A stretch of DNA of 64,000 bases, from the NCBI RefSeq assembly GCF_006715785.1, contig NZ_VFNX01000001.1, forward strand, positions 372,001 through 436,000. The letters are read 5' to 3'. A program made the translations under genes and the position numbers. This document shows, piece by piece, positions 47,298-57,514 of this stretch; the stretch's first letter is position 1; each line of letters begins with the position of its first letter. The notes under the pieces were generated by a model. The model was given only the letters and a program-made list of their open reading frames with translations, was not told where the DNA came from and made no database searches. This stretch comes from Streptomyces puniciscabiei. Its GTDB lineage: Bacteria > Actinomycetota > Actinomycetes > Streptomycetales > Streptomycetaceae.

Positions 47298-47342
47298 ACG
47301 CCCGCAGGGCCCGTACCGTCCCGGTACGGGCCCTGCGGGCGT
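47298..47342 (+). terminator. Very strong terminator hairpin
   Basis: ACGCCCGCAGGGCCCGTACC (47298-47317) and its exact complement (47323-47342) form a 20-bp perfect stem with a 5-nt loop, 14 bp after the stop of the small hydrophobic protein; a short T-containing CTTGC follows. Confidence 0.85.
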
Positions 47343-47867
47343 CTTGCTATGCCGAATGGCCGCCGGCCGAGGACCGCGCACCATCACGTTCCAACAGGCG
47401 TCTGCGGAGGCCCTTCGCGGAATCGCACACTCCCCCCTCTGGGGCTTGGCGCCCCGTACACGACGTCCGTCGAGGAAGACATCGGCGCCATTCGGCTTCC
47501 TCACTTCGCCGACGAACTGACCGGCCGGATCGACTTCCAGGGCGGACCGCTACACCGAGCACCACATGCCCCTGGTCGACAAGTTGCCAGACACGTGAGG
47601 CAGCAGGCGGGCGGCAGCGATACCGTCGGCGGACGCGCCCTCATGGCAGGGAGGTACACCTTGCAGATGCTTTGCGCAGGTGAAGGCTACGCCCGGTCAA
47701 TCACGAAGGGTCTCCGGCGGCAGCCGCCAAGATGTGTGTCATCACAGCACCGTCGCATCGAGTGCTCAGTCGAGGAGAACCCGAGGGGTACGGTGCCGCG
47801 GCTGGGGCTGCAGCGCACCCACTCCGGATCCCCCGCCGGCCGCTTTTGCAGGGGCTTGAAATCGAAC
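47343..47867. other. Unassigned stretch with a possible EthD-type remnant
   Basis: Bases 47542-47598 encode ADRYTEHHMPLVDKLPDT followed by a stop on the plus strand; the DRYxxHHMPLV pattern is typical of small EthD-domain proteins. Upstream frames do not connect to it, so at best it is a broken fragment. The remainder up to the IS110 end shows no supportable gene. Confidence 0.3.
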
Positions 47868-47874
47868 GACGCCC

Positions 47875-48979
47875 CTATAGCGTGGGGGTGCGGGAAACCT
47901 GTCTGACCAGGTTGAAGACCTCGCGGGCTGCGTATCGCTTGAGGCATCGGACGATCTCGCGTCGGGTCTTGCCCTCCTGGGTGCGGCGTTCGTAGTACGC
48001 CTGGGTGCGCGGGTCGTGGCGCAGGCGGGTGAACACGATGCGGTGCAGGGCGGCGTTCGCCTGCCGGTCGCCGCCGTGGTTGAGCCGGCGCGTGCTCCGA
48101 CGGCCGGAGGAGTACTCGATGGGGCTGACTCCGCAAAGGGCAGCAAAGGACGCCTCGGTGTTCAGCCGGTCGGGGGTTGTCCCCCATGGTGATCAGGAGA
48201 GTGACGGCGCTGTCCGGACCGATGCCCACCGGTTCGAGCAGCTGTGGGGCGTGCCGTTCGATGAGCCGGGTCAGGCGTTGGTTCAGCTCATTGATCTGTC
48301 CGGTGAGCTGTTCGATGCGCTCGGCGAGCATGCGCAACGCCATGTGGGTGGCTTGGGCCACCGCGTCCTCTTCTCTTTCTCTCCCGCCATCGGGTGGGCT
48401 GAGGGTCGCGCAGGTGCGGAACAGCTCGGCGTTGCCCAGGCTCGACAACCGTTCCCGCAGGGCGGGGTCGGCGATGACCAGGACGGCCTTGAGCTGATTG
48501 ATCGCCTGGGTGCGGGCCTTGACCGCGGAGTCCTTGGCCAGCTTGAGGATCCGGGCGCTGTGCACCGGACCGTCGCCGGACTTGGCCCGGGCCCGGGCGC
48601 GACCGCTGAGCACGGCTCGCGCGGCGGCTTGCGCGTCGAGCGGGTCTGACTTCCCAAGTAGCCGGCGGGCCGAGCGATCCGGCCGGTTCACCTCGTATAC
48701 CTCGACCTGCTGCGCCTGCAGGTAGCGGGACAGGCCCGCACCGAAGGTGCCGGTGCCTTCCACACCGGCCCGGCGCACCGTCCCCGCTCTGCGGGCCCAT
48801 ACAAGAAGCTGCCGATAGCCGGCCGCCGTGGCCGGAAACGACTCGTTACCCAGGACCTTCCCCAACGGGGAGATCAGGGCGGCGACATGCACCTCACCGT
48901 GCGTGTCCACTCCCAGGACGACCTCTCTTCGCACGGGAGGGTCCGTGCTCGAGGAGGTGCTGCGCTGTCTGATCGTCAT
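47875..48979 (-). pseudogene. IS110 transposase with a +1 frameshift (copy C)
   Basis: From ATG 48979 (MTIRQRSTSSS) the protein matches copy A, including VLGVDTHGEVH and GKSDPLDAQAAARA, up to LLITMGDNP. There a G-run of five at 48172-48176 (four expected) shifts the frame; the true C-terminus continues in another frame to TAG at 47875. Length is 1105 nt, copy A plus two codons plus one base. The same extra base is present in copy B. Either an inactivating change spread with these copies, or slippage at the run restores the product. Confidence 0.85.
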
Positions 48980-49285
48980 GGTGGTTCGCCTCCCGCGTGG
49001 TGACGTGCTGGGTGGATGGCACCGGCCTGCATGGGCGGTCTGAACCGTGATGGCGCCTGAACTCGGCAAGGCCCCTATGGGGACACGCCCTGTGGCTCGG
49101 TGGCAGGCAGCATCCCGTAACGGCAGTCGACAGGTCGGTGACTGGACACTTCGGTCATAGATCTCACGAGTCAGACCCCCGTCCGGGACGGCACTGGGCA
49201 ACCGTCCCATCGATGCTGGTACAGCGGCGTGACTCGATCACTGCCGGATGACTTCGGCCGAACGGATGCTCAACCTGACTTAGTG
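48980..49285 (-). ncRNA. Candidate IS110 bridge (seeker) RNA region, copy C
   Basis: The conserved non-coding counterpart of 25665-25970, with the same GTGACTGGACACTTCGGTCA block and CCGTC-CGG-GACGG hairpin. Differences from copy A concentrate between the conserved blocks and near the outer end, as expected if target- and donor-binding loops vary. RNA ends not determined. Confidence 0.5.
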
Positions 49286-49672
49286 CGCTGACAACGCGTT
49301 GGCTCTCGTCCATTCCTGACCGGTATCGGCAGGGATACTTCACGCAAGGAGGCGGTGCTCACCGGCTGCGGCAGCTGGGGCTCCCTCCCTGGTGATCAGA
49401 ACCCCGATGGCCAACTCACCAGAAGACTCATGACCCGCATCTCAGAAGCCGTTGTCGTACCGATCACGGTGGACATCGATTCGAGTGCGCCCACGCGGCT
49501 GGGTGATCTTTCGGTGAGGCGCGCATGAAAGCAGGGCCTCCTGATCAGCTCGGGATTGTCGAAGTTCAAACGAACTGGCCAGGAGGCGCCCGCATCTGGC
49601 TGAAGCCCGGCGATCGTCGTCAAGCTCAAGCAGACCGTTGTCCAGGTCGACGAGGAACGCGGAGAACTGCGG
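49286..49672. other. Unassigned stretch with a tiny overlapping ORF pair
   Basis: ATG 49429 opens a 32-codon frame (MTRISEAVVVPITVDIDSSA, ending SVRRA) whose stop overlaps an ATG (ATGA) for a second frame reading MKAGPPDQLGIVEVQTNWPG. The overlap is gene-like, but neither piece is recognised and the second frame runs out into the acyl-CoA dehydrogenase remnant. Possibly remains of a small operon. Confidence 0.3.
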
Positions 49673-51173
<1,501 letters not shown>

Positions 51174-51585
51174 CGGCCGCCGCCGGTCGGCGCTGGCAAC
51201 CCTGCCCGGCCACCCGCTCCGGCTCCGGCGACACAAAGCCCGACGGTCCCGCCCGCAGTCGGTTCTCTCGGCCCACTGCCCGCACGCCACTTCGGCGGCT
51301 TCCAGCCTGGTCACCCGCGTCTCGATCTCGGCCAGTTCCTTGCGCAGCAGTTCTCAGCGCGTTCTGCCAGCTGCACCCGCTGCTCGATCGTCCACGTCAA
51401 CGCATCCGCGATGAAGACCCCTCCCGCCGCGGAACCTACGCAACAGGCCAAGGATCTTGCCCGAGAACCGCAGAGGACACCCGTGACAGACGATCACGCG
51501 CTACCGATCTCCACCCAGAGCAGCGCGAGCACTTCCCCGGGACAGCACACCAGCCCCGCCGATCAGCAGAAATCAGGTTGGCGTG
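51174..51585. other. Unassigned stretch with a minus-strand coiled-coil remnant
   Basis: Around 51270-51400 the minus strand encodes LAEIETRVTRLEAAEVACGQ with preceding EQRVQLAE-like residues, a coiled-coil piece often seen in small Streptomyces proteins near mobile elements. An in-frame break precedes it and no start is evident. Nothing else is supported here. Confidence 0.3.
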
Positions 51586-51635
51586 GGCTCGCTGCGGAAC
51601 ACCCCCGCTCGAGCGGGGGTGTTCCGCAGCGAGCC
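51586..51635. repeat. Perfect 50-bp palindrome
   Basis: The 25 bases GGCTCGCTGCGGAACACCCC plus CGCTC (51586-51610) are followed with no spacer by their exact reverse complement (51611-51635), centred on CTCGAG. As RNA it forms one of the strongest hairpins in the window; as DNA it could form a cruciform. It lies between a plus-strand remnant and a minus-strand gene, where a two-way terminator would fit, but a recombination site or two fused element ends are also possible. Confidence 0.8.
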
Positions 51636-51751
51636 GCCGACAGAGGGTCAGAGGGGTCAGCAGATCCGGCTCTGTCGGGCTTCTCCCAGGGGCGCAGGTC
51701 CGCAGCAGCCAGGCGGGGCCGCGCGCCTGTCGGCCTTCGTTGACCGGGAGG

Positions 51752-52324
51752 TCAGGCGGCCGACCTCGGGTCGATCTTCCAGCGCATGTTGGTGGGCGCG
51801 TTGGTTCCGGTGAAGTGCTTGAGGGTCACGTACACATCAGGGTGGGGGTAGTTCTGCGACTGCGAAGTGATTGCCCACTGCCGGAAGTTCGCTCCGGCCG
51901 GAGTGATGGTGTAGGTCTCGGAGGTGCCGTCCTCGCGGACGATCCAGTCCTGTGCCGGACCGCCGTTGCAGTCGGTCACGGTCAGCGGGCCGTTGTCCTT
52001 CGCGTTGTCCGGCACCGTCAGACAGGCCGGGGTCGGGTTCTTGATCGGTTCGGTCTCGATGACGTAGTGGTCGCCGTACTTCTGCTTGAGTCGCCAGACC
52101 GACCCCGAGCCCTCATTGGCCAGCGGCCAGGGGTACCACACCTGGACGTACTGCGGCCGGTTCTCATTCTGAGTGTCGGTCTGCAGGTAGAAGCCGGTCG
52201 AGGCGTTGCTGATGATCACCGCCTGGTTGCTCGGGGGGTAGCCGGGGCCGTTGGCTGCAGCCGGGGCGGCCGCGGCCACGCTTGCGGAGAGTGCCAAACC
52301 GAGCAGGAGAGCGATCTTGCGCAT
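51752..52324 (-). CDS. Secreted protein with ricin-type beta-trefoil-like domain
   Basis: A 190-residue exported protein. The signal peptide MRKIALLLGLALSASVAAAA is cleaved near PAAANG. The mature part has the repeated VWRLKQKYGDHYVIE, ACLTVPDNAKDNGPLTVTDC and AQDWIVREDGT pattern of a beta-trefoil (QxW-like) lectin fold, though only part of the three repeats is clear. It may bind carbohydrate. ATG 52324 follows AAAGGGA. Confidence 0.7.
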   Translation of the reverse strand: MRKIALLLGLALSASVAAAAPAAANGPGYPPSNQAVIISNASTGFYLQTDTQNENRPQYVQVWYPWPLANEGSGSVWRLKQKYGDHYVIETEPIKNPTPACLTVPDNAKDNGPLTVTDCNGGPAQDWIVREDGTSETYTITPAGANFRQWAITSQSQNYPHPDVYVTLKHFTGTNAPTNMRWKIDPRSAA

Positions 52325-52429
52325 GGACGGTCCCTTTCGTCGAGCGGCATCTGCCGGGGGTATCTGTCGTCGACGTCCCTGCCCCTACGGTCGACTGCAA
52401 AAAGAGCCCGCCCCGGAATGACTCCGAAT

Positions 52430-52560
52430 GAGGGAGGGGTGTTCGGATTGGCGTACGGCTCGACGGCCACTTCTGAATCGCGTTGCGGAACTTGTGCGGG
52501 ATGCGGCCGTCGGGGCCGACGAGCACCGCCCCGGCGGTGACGTGGCCGGGCCAAGGGTTT
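52430..52560 (-). pseudogene. NUDIX hydrolase, N-terminal remnant
   Basis: The minus strand encodes, in two frames joined near 52530, WPGHVTAGAVLVGPDGRIPH and KFRNAIQKW, the first strand pair of NUDIX hydrolases. The NUDIX box is missing and the sequence turns to unrelated residues. The rest of the gap (52325-52794) contains no gene that I can support. Confidence 0.45.
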
Positions 52561-52794
52561 GCGGCTGGTGAGGTCGTCGTCGTCCAGAAGGCCGAGGAAC
52601 CGCACCGACATCCACCAGATCGCAGTCATCGGCACGGTCGTGCGCCCCTGATCACGCCCCCGGTGCGCATCTTCGTCACTCCTTCGTGGCATTTCGGTCT
52701 CGGACTGCAATGGGGAAGATCAACTGTGTGGCGCGCCGGGGGGGTCGGTCCGGTCAGCGCCGCAGCCCTGTGGGTGCGTCGAGAGGAGTGAGCT

Positions 52795-53961
52795 GTGACC
52801 TTGACGGCTGAGACCGTGGAAGCCGAGATGGAGGCCGCAAACCAGGAGGGAGACCCGGCTGCGGACACGCTGGTGTCCGATCTCATCGACAACAGGGAGG
52901 TCGACGGCGTCAACGGCCTGTTCCGCACCATCGGGACACTCAAGCCCCGCATGCCCATGGACGAGCTGTCCAACCTGCCGGAACGGCTCGCGCAGTTCCT
53001 GCACGATGCCTCCGAACAGCCGCCCGGCTGGAGCGAGGCCGACGTCAAGGCCGCGGAGGGCTTCTTCGCTCACCACCACGGCGTGGCCTCCATGCTGCAG
53101 GGCACTGTCGGCCTGATCGGCACCTACCTCTCCCCGACCGGCGCCTACACCCTGCGCACCACCGGGCGCCTGGGCGGCGTGGACGGTCCCGGCCGGCGGC
53201 TGTCGCAATCCTCGCGCCTGTTCATCGGCATGGGTGACAAGGACCCCCTGCACAACGGCACCCTGGCGGCGACCGTGACCAAGGTCCGCCTGGTCCACGC
53301 CTCCGTCCGCCAGCTGCACAAGAAGAGCGGCCAGTGGGACTACGCCAAGTGGGGCGAGCCCGTCTCGCAGAAGTACACCACCGGCGCCATCGGCGTCTTC
53401 AGCGTTCAGATCCTCCAGGCTATGAAGAACCTCGGCGTCCATGTGGCACACGACGACGCGCAGGGCTTCGTGAACGCCTGGCACTACATCAACCACTACC
53501 TCGGCACCCCTGAGAAGTGGCTGATCCCCAAGGACGTCGACCTGGTCGACCGAATCTGGAGCATCATGCGGGAAAAGGAGTGGCAGCCGGGCGAGGACTG
53601 CAATGTCATGACCGCGCAGGCGCTGAAGTTCTACAAGGAGAAGATGCTCCCGCCAGGCTTCTACGAGCCCTTCATCGCCATGGTCCGCACCGCGTTCACG
53701 GACAAGTACGCCGACATGGCCGGCATCCCCAAGAGCACTGTCGACCTGGCGGCCAAGCCCGCCGCGGCCATGCACAGCCTCTTCAGCAGTGCTGTCGGCG
53801 GCGTGGGCGGCGGCAGCGCGAAGAAGGCAGTCGGGGTCAACCCCCACGACGAGATCCTCGGGGTGGCGTCGAAGGGGTTCAATCAGGTCGAGCGCTACGC
53901 CCTCACTCACGACCAGGACGACCAGCCCCAGATGCACCAGGAGCTCCGCGACAACCGCTGA
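52795..53961 (+). CDS. MpaB/rubber-oxygenase-like protein (DUF2236)
   Basis: A 388-residue protein of the ER-bound oxygenase MpaB / latex-clearing protein (Lcp) superfamily, haem-dependent oxygenases that cleave prenyl chains or polyisoprene. Family features are FFAHHHGVASMLQGTVGLIG (candidate haem-ligand His region), SSRLFIGMGD, TVTKVRLVHASVRQLHKKSG, GVFSVQILQAMKNLGVHVAH and EGFVNAWHYINHYLG-like residues. No signal peptide is present, unlike secreted Lcp. GTG 52795 follows GAGGAG. Its substrate is unknown. It reads away from the decayed NUDIX gene and appears intact. Confidence 0.8.
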   Translation: MTLTAETVEAEMEAANQEGDPAADTLVSDLIDNREVDGVNGLFRTIGTLKPRMPMDELSNLPERLAQFLHDASEQPPGWSEADVKAAEGFFAHHHGVASMLQGTVGLIGTYLSPTGAYTLRTTGRLGGVDGPGRRLSQSSRLFIGMGDKDPLHNGTLAATVTKVRLVHASVRQLHKKSGQWDYAKWGEPVSQKYTTGAIGVFSVQILQAMKNLGVHVAHDDAQGFVNAWHYINHYLGTPEKWLIPKDVDLVDRIWSIMREKEWQPGEDCNVMTAQALKFYKEKMLPPGFYEPFIAMVRTAFTDKYADMAGIPKSTVDLAAKPAAAMHSLFSSAVGGVGGGSAKKAVGVNPHDEILGVASKGFNQVERYALTHDQDDQPQMHQELRDNR

Positions 53962-54261
53962 AGGCTCAGCCGACTCCGCCGATACCGCCCTCGCGTGCGG
54001 GTGGCATGGGCGCCGGCCAGCCGTGGCCGCACTCGGCCTGGACGCCGTGGCCGCCCGCCTCCAGGCCCTCGTCGTCGACCAGACGGGCTTTGTTCACGAG
54101 AACGGTGCAGGCCGCCCGCGCGCGGGGCGCCCCGGCCGCACGACGTTCGTCTCCGGCAGAAACGGTCGCCAAGGGGAGACGTCCGGCCCCTGGGTACGGG
54201 GCAGCGCGACAGCCGCCGCCATCAGCGGCGCCGGCATTCGGAGTGCCCGAACTCGTCGTGA
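53962..54261. other. Gene-free stretch between convergent genes
   Basis: Both strands stay open in some frames because of high GC, but no start site, ribosome site or family match was found. No clear terminator hairpin was seen. Confidence 0.4.
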
Positions 54262-55053
54262 TCACTCTGCGTCGGCTCTCGTCCGGCGGGGCCACGAGGA
54301 GCGGGAAGGGCGGTGGTGGTGGAGGACGAGCAGGGCCAGGGCCCCGGTTGCTGCGGACCAGGCGAGGGAGAGCAGGCCGTGGGACCAGGGAGTCTGGGGG
54401 GTGAGGGCTGAGCTCAGGGCCATCTGGTTCACGCCGTACAGAGGGAGCGCGGACACGCCTGCCACATCCATGAGTGTGTTGAAGACGGGGTTCTGCAGAC
54501 CGGTGTCGACCAGGCTGAGCATGATGATCAGGAAGAAGCCCTCCAGCTCGCCGCGGACCAGAGAGCCGAGGAGAAGCCCGATGCCGCCGTAGGCGAGGCC
54601 GGCGCCCGCGAGGGCCAGCCCCAGGGGGCCTGCGTGGCGTACGGGCAGGGAAGCCCACAGCAGGATCGTGGTGTAAAGGGCCAGCGCGACGGCGGTGAGG
54701 GCGATGGCAGTGAGTTTGGCCAGGAGCATCGGCAGCCGGGGGTAGCCGGCCAGCAGCAGACGGCGGTCCATCTGACGGGACTGGAAGGTCTCCGTGAAAG
54801 TGATGAAGCCGGCGACCATGGTGACGGCGCCCAGCGCGCTGGCCACCTGGCCCAGCTGGCTGGCCGGAGCAGAGACGGGGACGCTGATGGCGTCCAGCCG
54901 GATGCGCACCACTTGGTCGGATGTGCACAGGCGTGCCACGGCGATCCAGACGGGAATGAACGCGACTGCCAGAACCAGGGCCAGCCGGTTGCGCAGGTGG
55001 CCCAGTAGAGTGCAGCGCAGGAGCTCGGTGAAGGCCGTGCAGGTGGGTTTCAA
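54262..55053 (-). CDS. ABC transporter permease
   Basis: A 263-residue membrane protein with six predicted helices (RLALVLAVAFIPVWIAVARL, ALGAVTMVAGFITFTETFQS, AIALTAVALALYTTILLWAS, GLALAGAGLAYGGIGLLLGS, FFLIIMLSLVDTGLQNP, LLSLAWSAATGALALLVLHH). This is the ABC-2 type exporter layout. The start is TTG 55053, overlapping the stop of the ATPase gene by 4 bp (TTGA). It works with the ATPase upstream as an exporter or membrane-remodelling pair; cargo unknown. Confidence 0.82.
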   Translation of the reverse strand: MKPTCTAFTELLRCTLLGHLRNRLALVLAVAFIPVWIAVARLCTSDQVVRIRLDAISVPVSAPASQLGQVASALGAVTMVAGFITFTETFQSRQMDRRLLLAGYPRLPMLLAKLTAIALTAVALALYTTILLWASLPVRHAGPLGLALAGAGLAYGGIGLLLGSLVRGELEGFFLIIMLSLVDTGLQNPVFNTLMDVAGVSALPLYGVNQMALSSALTPQTPWSHGLLSLAWSAATGALALLVLHHHRPSRSSWPRRTRADAE

Positions 55054-55685
55054 GACTCGGTCTCCTGGAAGTGCAGACGGCCCTGGCTCAGATGCGCGAT
55101 CGCGTCGAAGTGGTGTGCGTCGTGCAGCAGGTGAGAGACCACGATGATCGACCGGCCCTGATCGCGCAGGGCGGCGGCCAGGGCCCAGAACCGCTGGTGG
55201 GTGTCCCAGTCGAAGCCCTGGTAGGGCTCGTCCAGGACCAGCAGGTGCGGATCGTGCATCAGAGCGATCAGCAGGTTCAGCTTCTGCCGCGTTCCACCAC
55301 TGAGTTCGCCGACCTGCTGTCGTCGGCAGGCGGTCATCGCCAGCAGCTCCATCAGCTCGCCGGCCCGTTCCAGTGTCGGCAGCCGGTAGGCCCGCTGGAA
55401 CAACCGCAGATGCTGTTCGACAGTGAACGCGTCGTTGAGTACTGCCCGTTGCGGACAGTACCCCACTGCTTCGGTCCGTGTCACCGTGCCGCGGTCGGGT
55501 GCGAGGTGGCCTACGGCGATCTGCAGCAGAGTGCTCTTGCCCGCACCGTTCTCGCCGACGATTCCCACCAGCGTCCCGGCAGACACGTCAAGGTCCACCT
55601 CGCGCAGGACCTGCCGGCCGCCGTACGCCTTGCAGACTCCGCTGATCCGCAGCCGTGGCCGGGGGCGCGTCGTTACTGCTTGCAC
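55050..55685 (-). CDS. ABC transporter ATP-binding protein
   Basis: A 211-residue ABC ATPase with Walker A GENGAGKST, Q-loop GYCPQRAVLND, signature LSGGTRQKLNLLIALMHDP, Walker B LLVLDEPYQGFDWDT and the H-loop VVSHLLHDAHHF. Short CcmA/NatA-like form. GTG 55685 lies inside a tiny upstream ORF (55673-55768), which ends 13 bp into this gene. Partner of the permease at 54262. Confidence 0.92.
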   Translation of the reverse strand: MQAVTTRPRPRLRISGVCKAYGGRQVLREVDLDVSAGTLVGIVGENGAGKSTLLQIAVGHLAPDRGTVTRTEAVGYCPQRAVLNDAFTVEQHLRLFQRAYRLPTLERAGELMELLAMTACRRQQVGELSGGTRQKLNLLIALMHDPHLLVLDEPYQGFDWDTHQRFWALAAALRDQGRSIIVVSHLLHDAHHFDAIAHLSQGRLHFQETES

Positions 55686-55768
55686 ATGAACCCCTCGAAG
55701 GAATCGGACAGGTGGAGCGAGCCGTTCCGGAGGAAGTCCCCGTGGAGGCCGCGGCCGCGCAGGCTCAA
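55673..55768 (-). CDS. Possible 31-residue peptide overlapping the ABC transporter start
   Basis: On the minus strand TTG 55768, 9 nt after GAGGGG, opens a frame reading MSLRGRGLHGDFLRNGSLHL and SDSFEGFMCKQ before TAA at 55673. It overlaps the ATPase start by 13 bp. The C-terminal half has three Ser and one Cys, so a modified-peptide precursor exported by the transporter is conceivable; a leader peptide controlling the transporter is equally possible. No modification enzyme of a known type is adjacent. Coding status is unproven. Confidence 0.3.
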   Translation of the reverse strand: MSLRGRGLHGDFLRNGSLHLSDSFEGFMCKQ

Positions 55769-55974
55769 CGGCTCATGCCCCTCAGGGACCCGCGAGTGAA
55801 GGCGGCGCCGCCCCAGTCCCTTGCGGGCCGGCTCTCGGGACGACCGAACCCTCGCGCAACGTCTGCTGCCCGGTGACCAACGAATCGGCACCGCCTGTGT
55901 AACGGCAGTCACTCCCTGCTGAACATCCGGGAATTGGCCGTGACGTACCCCGTGGTCTGCCGTTGTAGGAGGCG

Positions 55975-57207
55975 ATGCCCCCCACACCACAGCGAGACTT
56001 CAGTGCTCCCACGATCGTGATCGGAGCCGGCCCGCACGGCTTGGCGGCCGCCGCGCTGCTGAACCGCTCCGGCGAGCCGACCGTGATCCTGGAACGGTCG
56101 GACCGCGTGGGAGCGAGCTGGGCGCAGCGCTACGACCACCTGCGTTTGCACACCACTCCCGGCACGTCGCAACTCCCCGGCCTGCCAATTCCGCGTCAGG
56201 CGGGTCCTTGGGTGAGCCGGGACGACTATGTGCGCTACCTGGAGGACTACGTCGCCCATCACCGACTCGACGTCCGGGTGAACACGGAGGTGCAGCGCAT
56301 CGAACGGGCCGAGCCGGGTTCGAGAGCACGATGGCTGGTGCACAGTGCCGACGGTCTGGTACCCGCTGGTGCGGTCGTGGTGGCCACCGGCCGCTGCCGC
56401 ACGCCCGACACTCCGCGCTGGCCAGGGCGTTCGACGTTCACCGGCACCCTGCTGCACTCGGCCCACTACCGCTCTCCGGCCCCCTACCGGGGGCGGGACG
56501 TGCTGGTGGTCGGCGCCGGCAACAGCGGTACCGAGATCGCCAGCGTCCTGGCCGGGGCCGGAGCCGAACGGGTACGGATCTCAGTTCGCACCTCACCCAA
56601 CATCCTGCCCCGCTCCAGCGCACGATGGCATGCGGCCGGCCGGCTGACGGAGGTCCTCCCACTGGCGTGGCGTGACCGCACCTCCCTGCTCACGCAACGT
56701 CTCGCGGTGCCCGACCTGACCTCACGGGGACTGCCCCGGCCCCGCACCGGTCTGTACACCCGCAATGTCCGAGAAGGGGTCAACCCGGTGCTCGACCACG
56801 GCTTCGTGGACGCCGTCCTGTCCGGCCGGGTCGAGCCGGTCGCGGCCGTCCAGGCGTTCGACGGCCCGGACGTGGTACTGGCCGACGGCACCCGGCTGCG
56901 ACCCGACACGGTCATCGCCGCCACGGGGTTCCGGTCCGACCTGCACGACCTGGTGGGGACCCTGGGCGTACTCGACGACGCCGGGCAGCCCCTCGCCGTA
57001 GGCGGGCAGAGCCACCCTACGGCCCCGCGCCTGTACTTCACCGGATACACCAACCCCCTCACGGGTGTCCTTCGCCAAGCGGGCATCGAGGCACGCGCAA
57101 TTGCCCATGCGTTGCGACGGGAGAAGGCGCGGCCAGCCCTTCCCCTCCCCCAGCCCGGCGGTCGCCGCGCGGCCGGCGCACTCGACAACGGGCACGCACC
57201 GGGCTGA
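55975..57207 (+). CDS. FAD/NADPH-dependent flavin-containing monooxygenase
   Basis: A 410-residue two-dinucleotide-fold flavoprotein. FAD motif VIGAGPHGLAAAALLNRSG; NADPH motif VVGAGNSGTEIASVLAGAG; between them the FMO/Baeyer-Villiger fingerprint FTGTLLHSAHY (FxGxxxHxxxY). C-terminal ATGFRSDLHDL and LYFTGYTNPLTGVLRQAGIE follow. Proteins of this group hydroxylate soft nucleophiles (N or S) or act on carbonyls. ATG 55975 is close behind AGGAGG (2 nt), which may limit initiation. It is divergent from the ABC pair. Confidence 0.88.
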   Translation: MPPTPQRDFSAPTIVIGAGPHGLAAAALLNRSGEPTVILERSDRVGASWAQRYDHLRLHTTPGTSQLPGLPIPRQAGPWVSRDDYVRYLEDYVAHHRLDVRVNTEVQRIERAEPGSRARWLVHSADGLVPAGAVVVATGRCRTPDTPRWPGRSTFTGTLLHSAHYRSPAPYRGRDVLVVGAGNSGTEIASVLAGAGAERVRISVRTSPNILPRSSARWHAAGRLTEVLPLAWRDRTSLLTQRLAVPDLTSRGLPRPRTGLYTRNVREGVNPVLDHGFVDAVLSGRVEPVAAVQAFDGPDVVLADGTRLRPDTVIAATGFRSDLHDLVGTLGVLDDAGQPLAVGGQSHPTAPRLYFTGYTNPLTGVLRQAGIEARAIAHALRREKARPALPLPQPGGRRAAGALDNGHAPG

Positions 57208-57514
57208 CGAGGTCGCGGGTAACCGACCGCCCCGGCCGTGCGCGGCCTTGCGGCCACTGACCGAGATCGGAGTGATGCCGGTGTCGGTGAAGGAGGGGTT
57301 GTGGTGGAGCGCTACTCGACCATGGTCAGGCCGAGCTCGGTGAATCGGGCCGCGAGAGTGTCGGCCAGCACTGGTCGGATCCGACCGTCCTGGCGAGAAG
57401 CTTCTCGCCGACGCGGGTGAGCCCCCTCCGCGCGGTAGCGGCCACCGGGCGTCGGTCGCCGGGTCGAGCACGGCACGGACGCAACCGCAGCGGAGGGGTA
57501 CGACTCATGGCGGC
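57208..57514 (-). other. Stretch with a degraded C-terminal coding remnant
   Basis: On the minus strand, frames join to read DARWPLPRGG, LTRVGEKLLARTVGSD and VLADTLAARFTELGLTMVE followed by TAG at about 57313. This looks like the C-terminus of a gene with frameshifts, possibly a methyltransferase-like protein, but the family is not certain. The rest is unassigned. Confidence 0.3.

Larger units (their letters stand above)
47868..49285 (-). mobile_element. IS110 family element, copy C (full length, transposase frameshifted)
   Basis: Matches copy A from GACGCCCCTATA (47868) through the transposase and about 300 bp of upstream non-coding sequence; the right limit near 49285 is approximate. It has the same orientation as copy A, so the two flank about 22 kb of stress genes as direct repeats. 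Confidence 0.8.

Noticed and set aside
46439..47683. A 414-codon plus-strand frame across csbD and the small hydrophobic protein
   Set aside because: It runs through two perfect terminator hairpins and opposes csbD, and its sequence is not protein-like beyond the first 60 residues.
51586..51635. Possible CRISPR repeat
   Set aside because: Only a single, fully symmetric copy exists; there are no spaced repeats and no cas genes in the window.
55673..55768. Firm call of a lanthipeptide precursor
   Set aside because: Only one cysteine, no known leader motif and no LanM/LanC-type enzyme nearby; it is kept only as a low-confidence small ORF.
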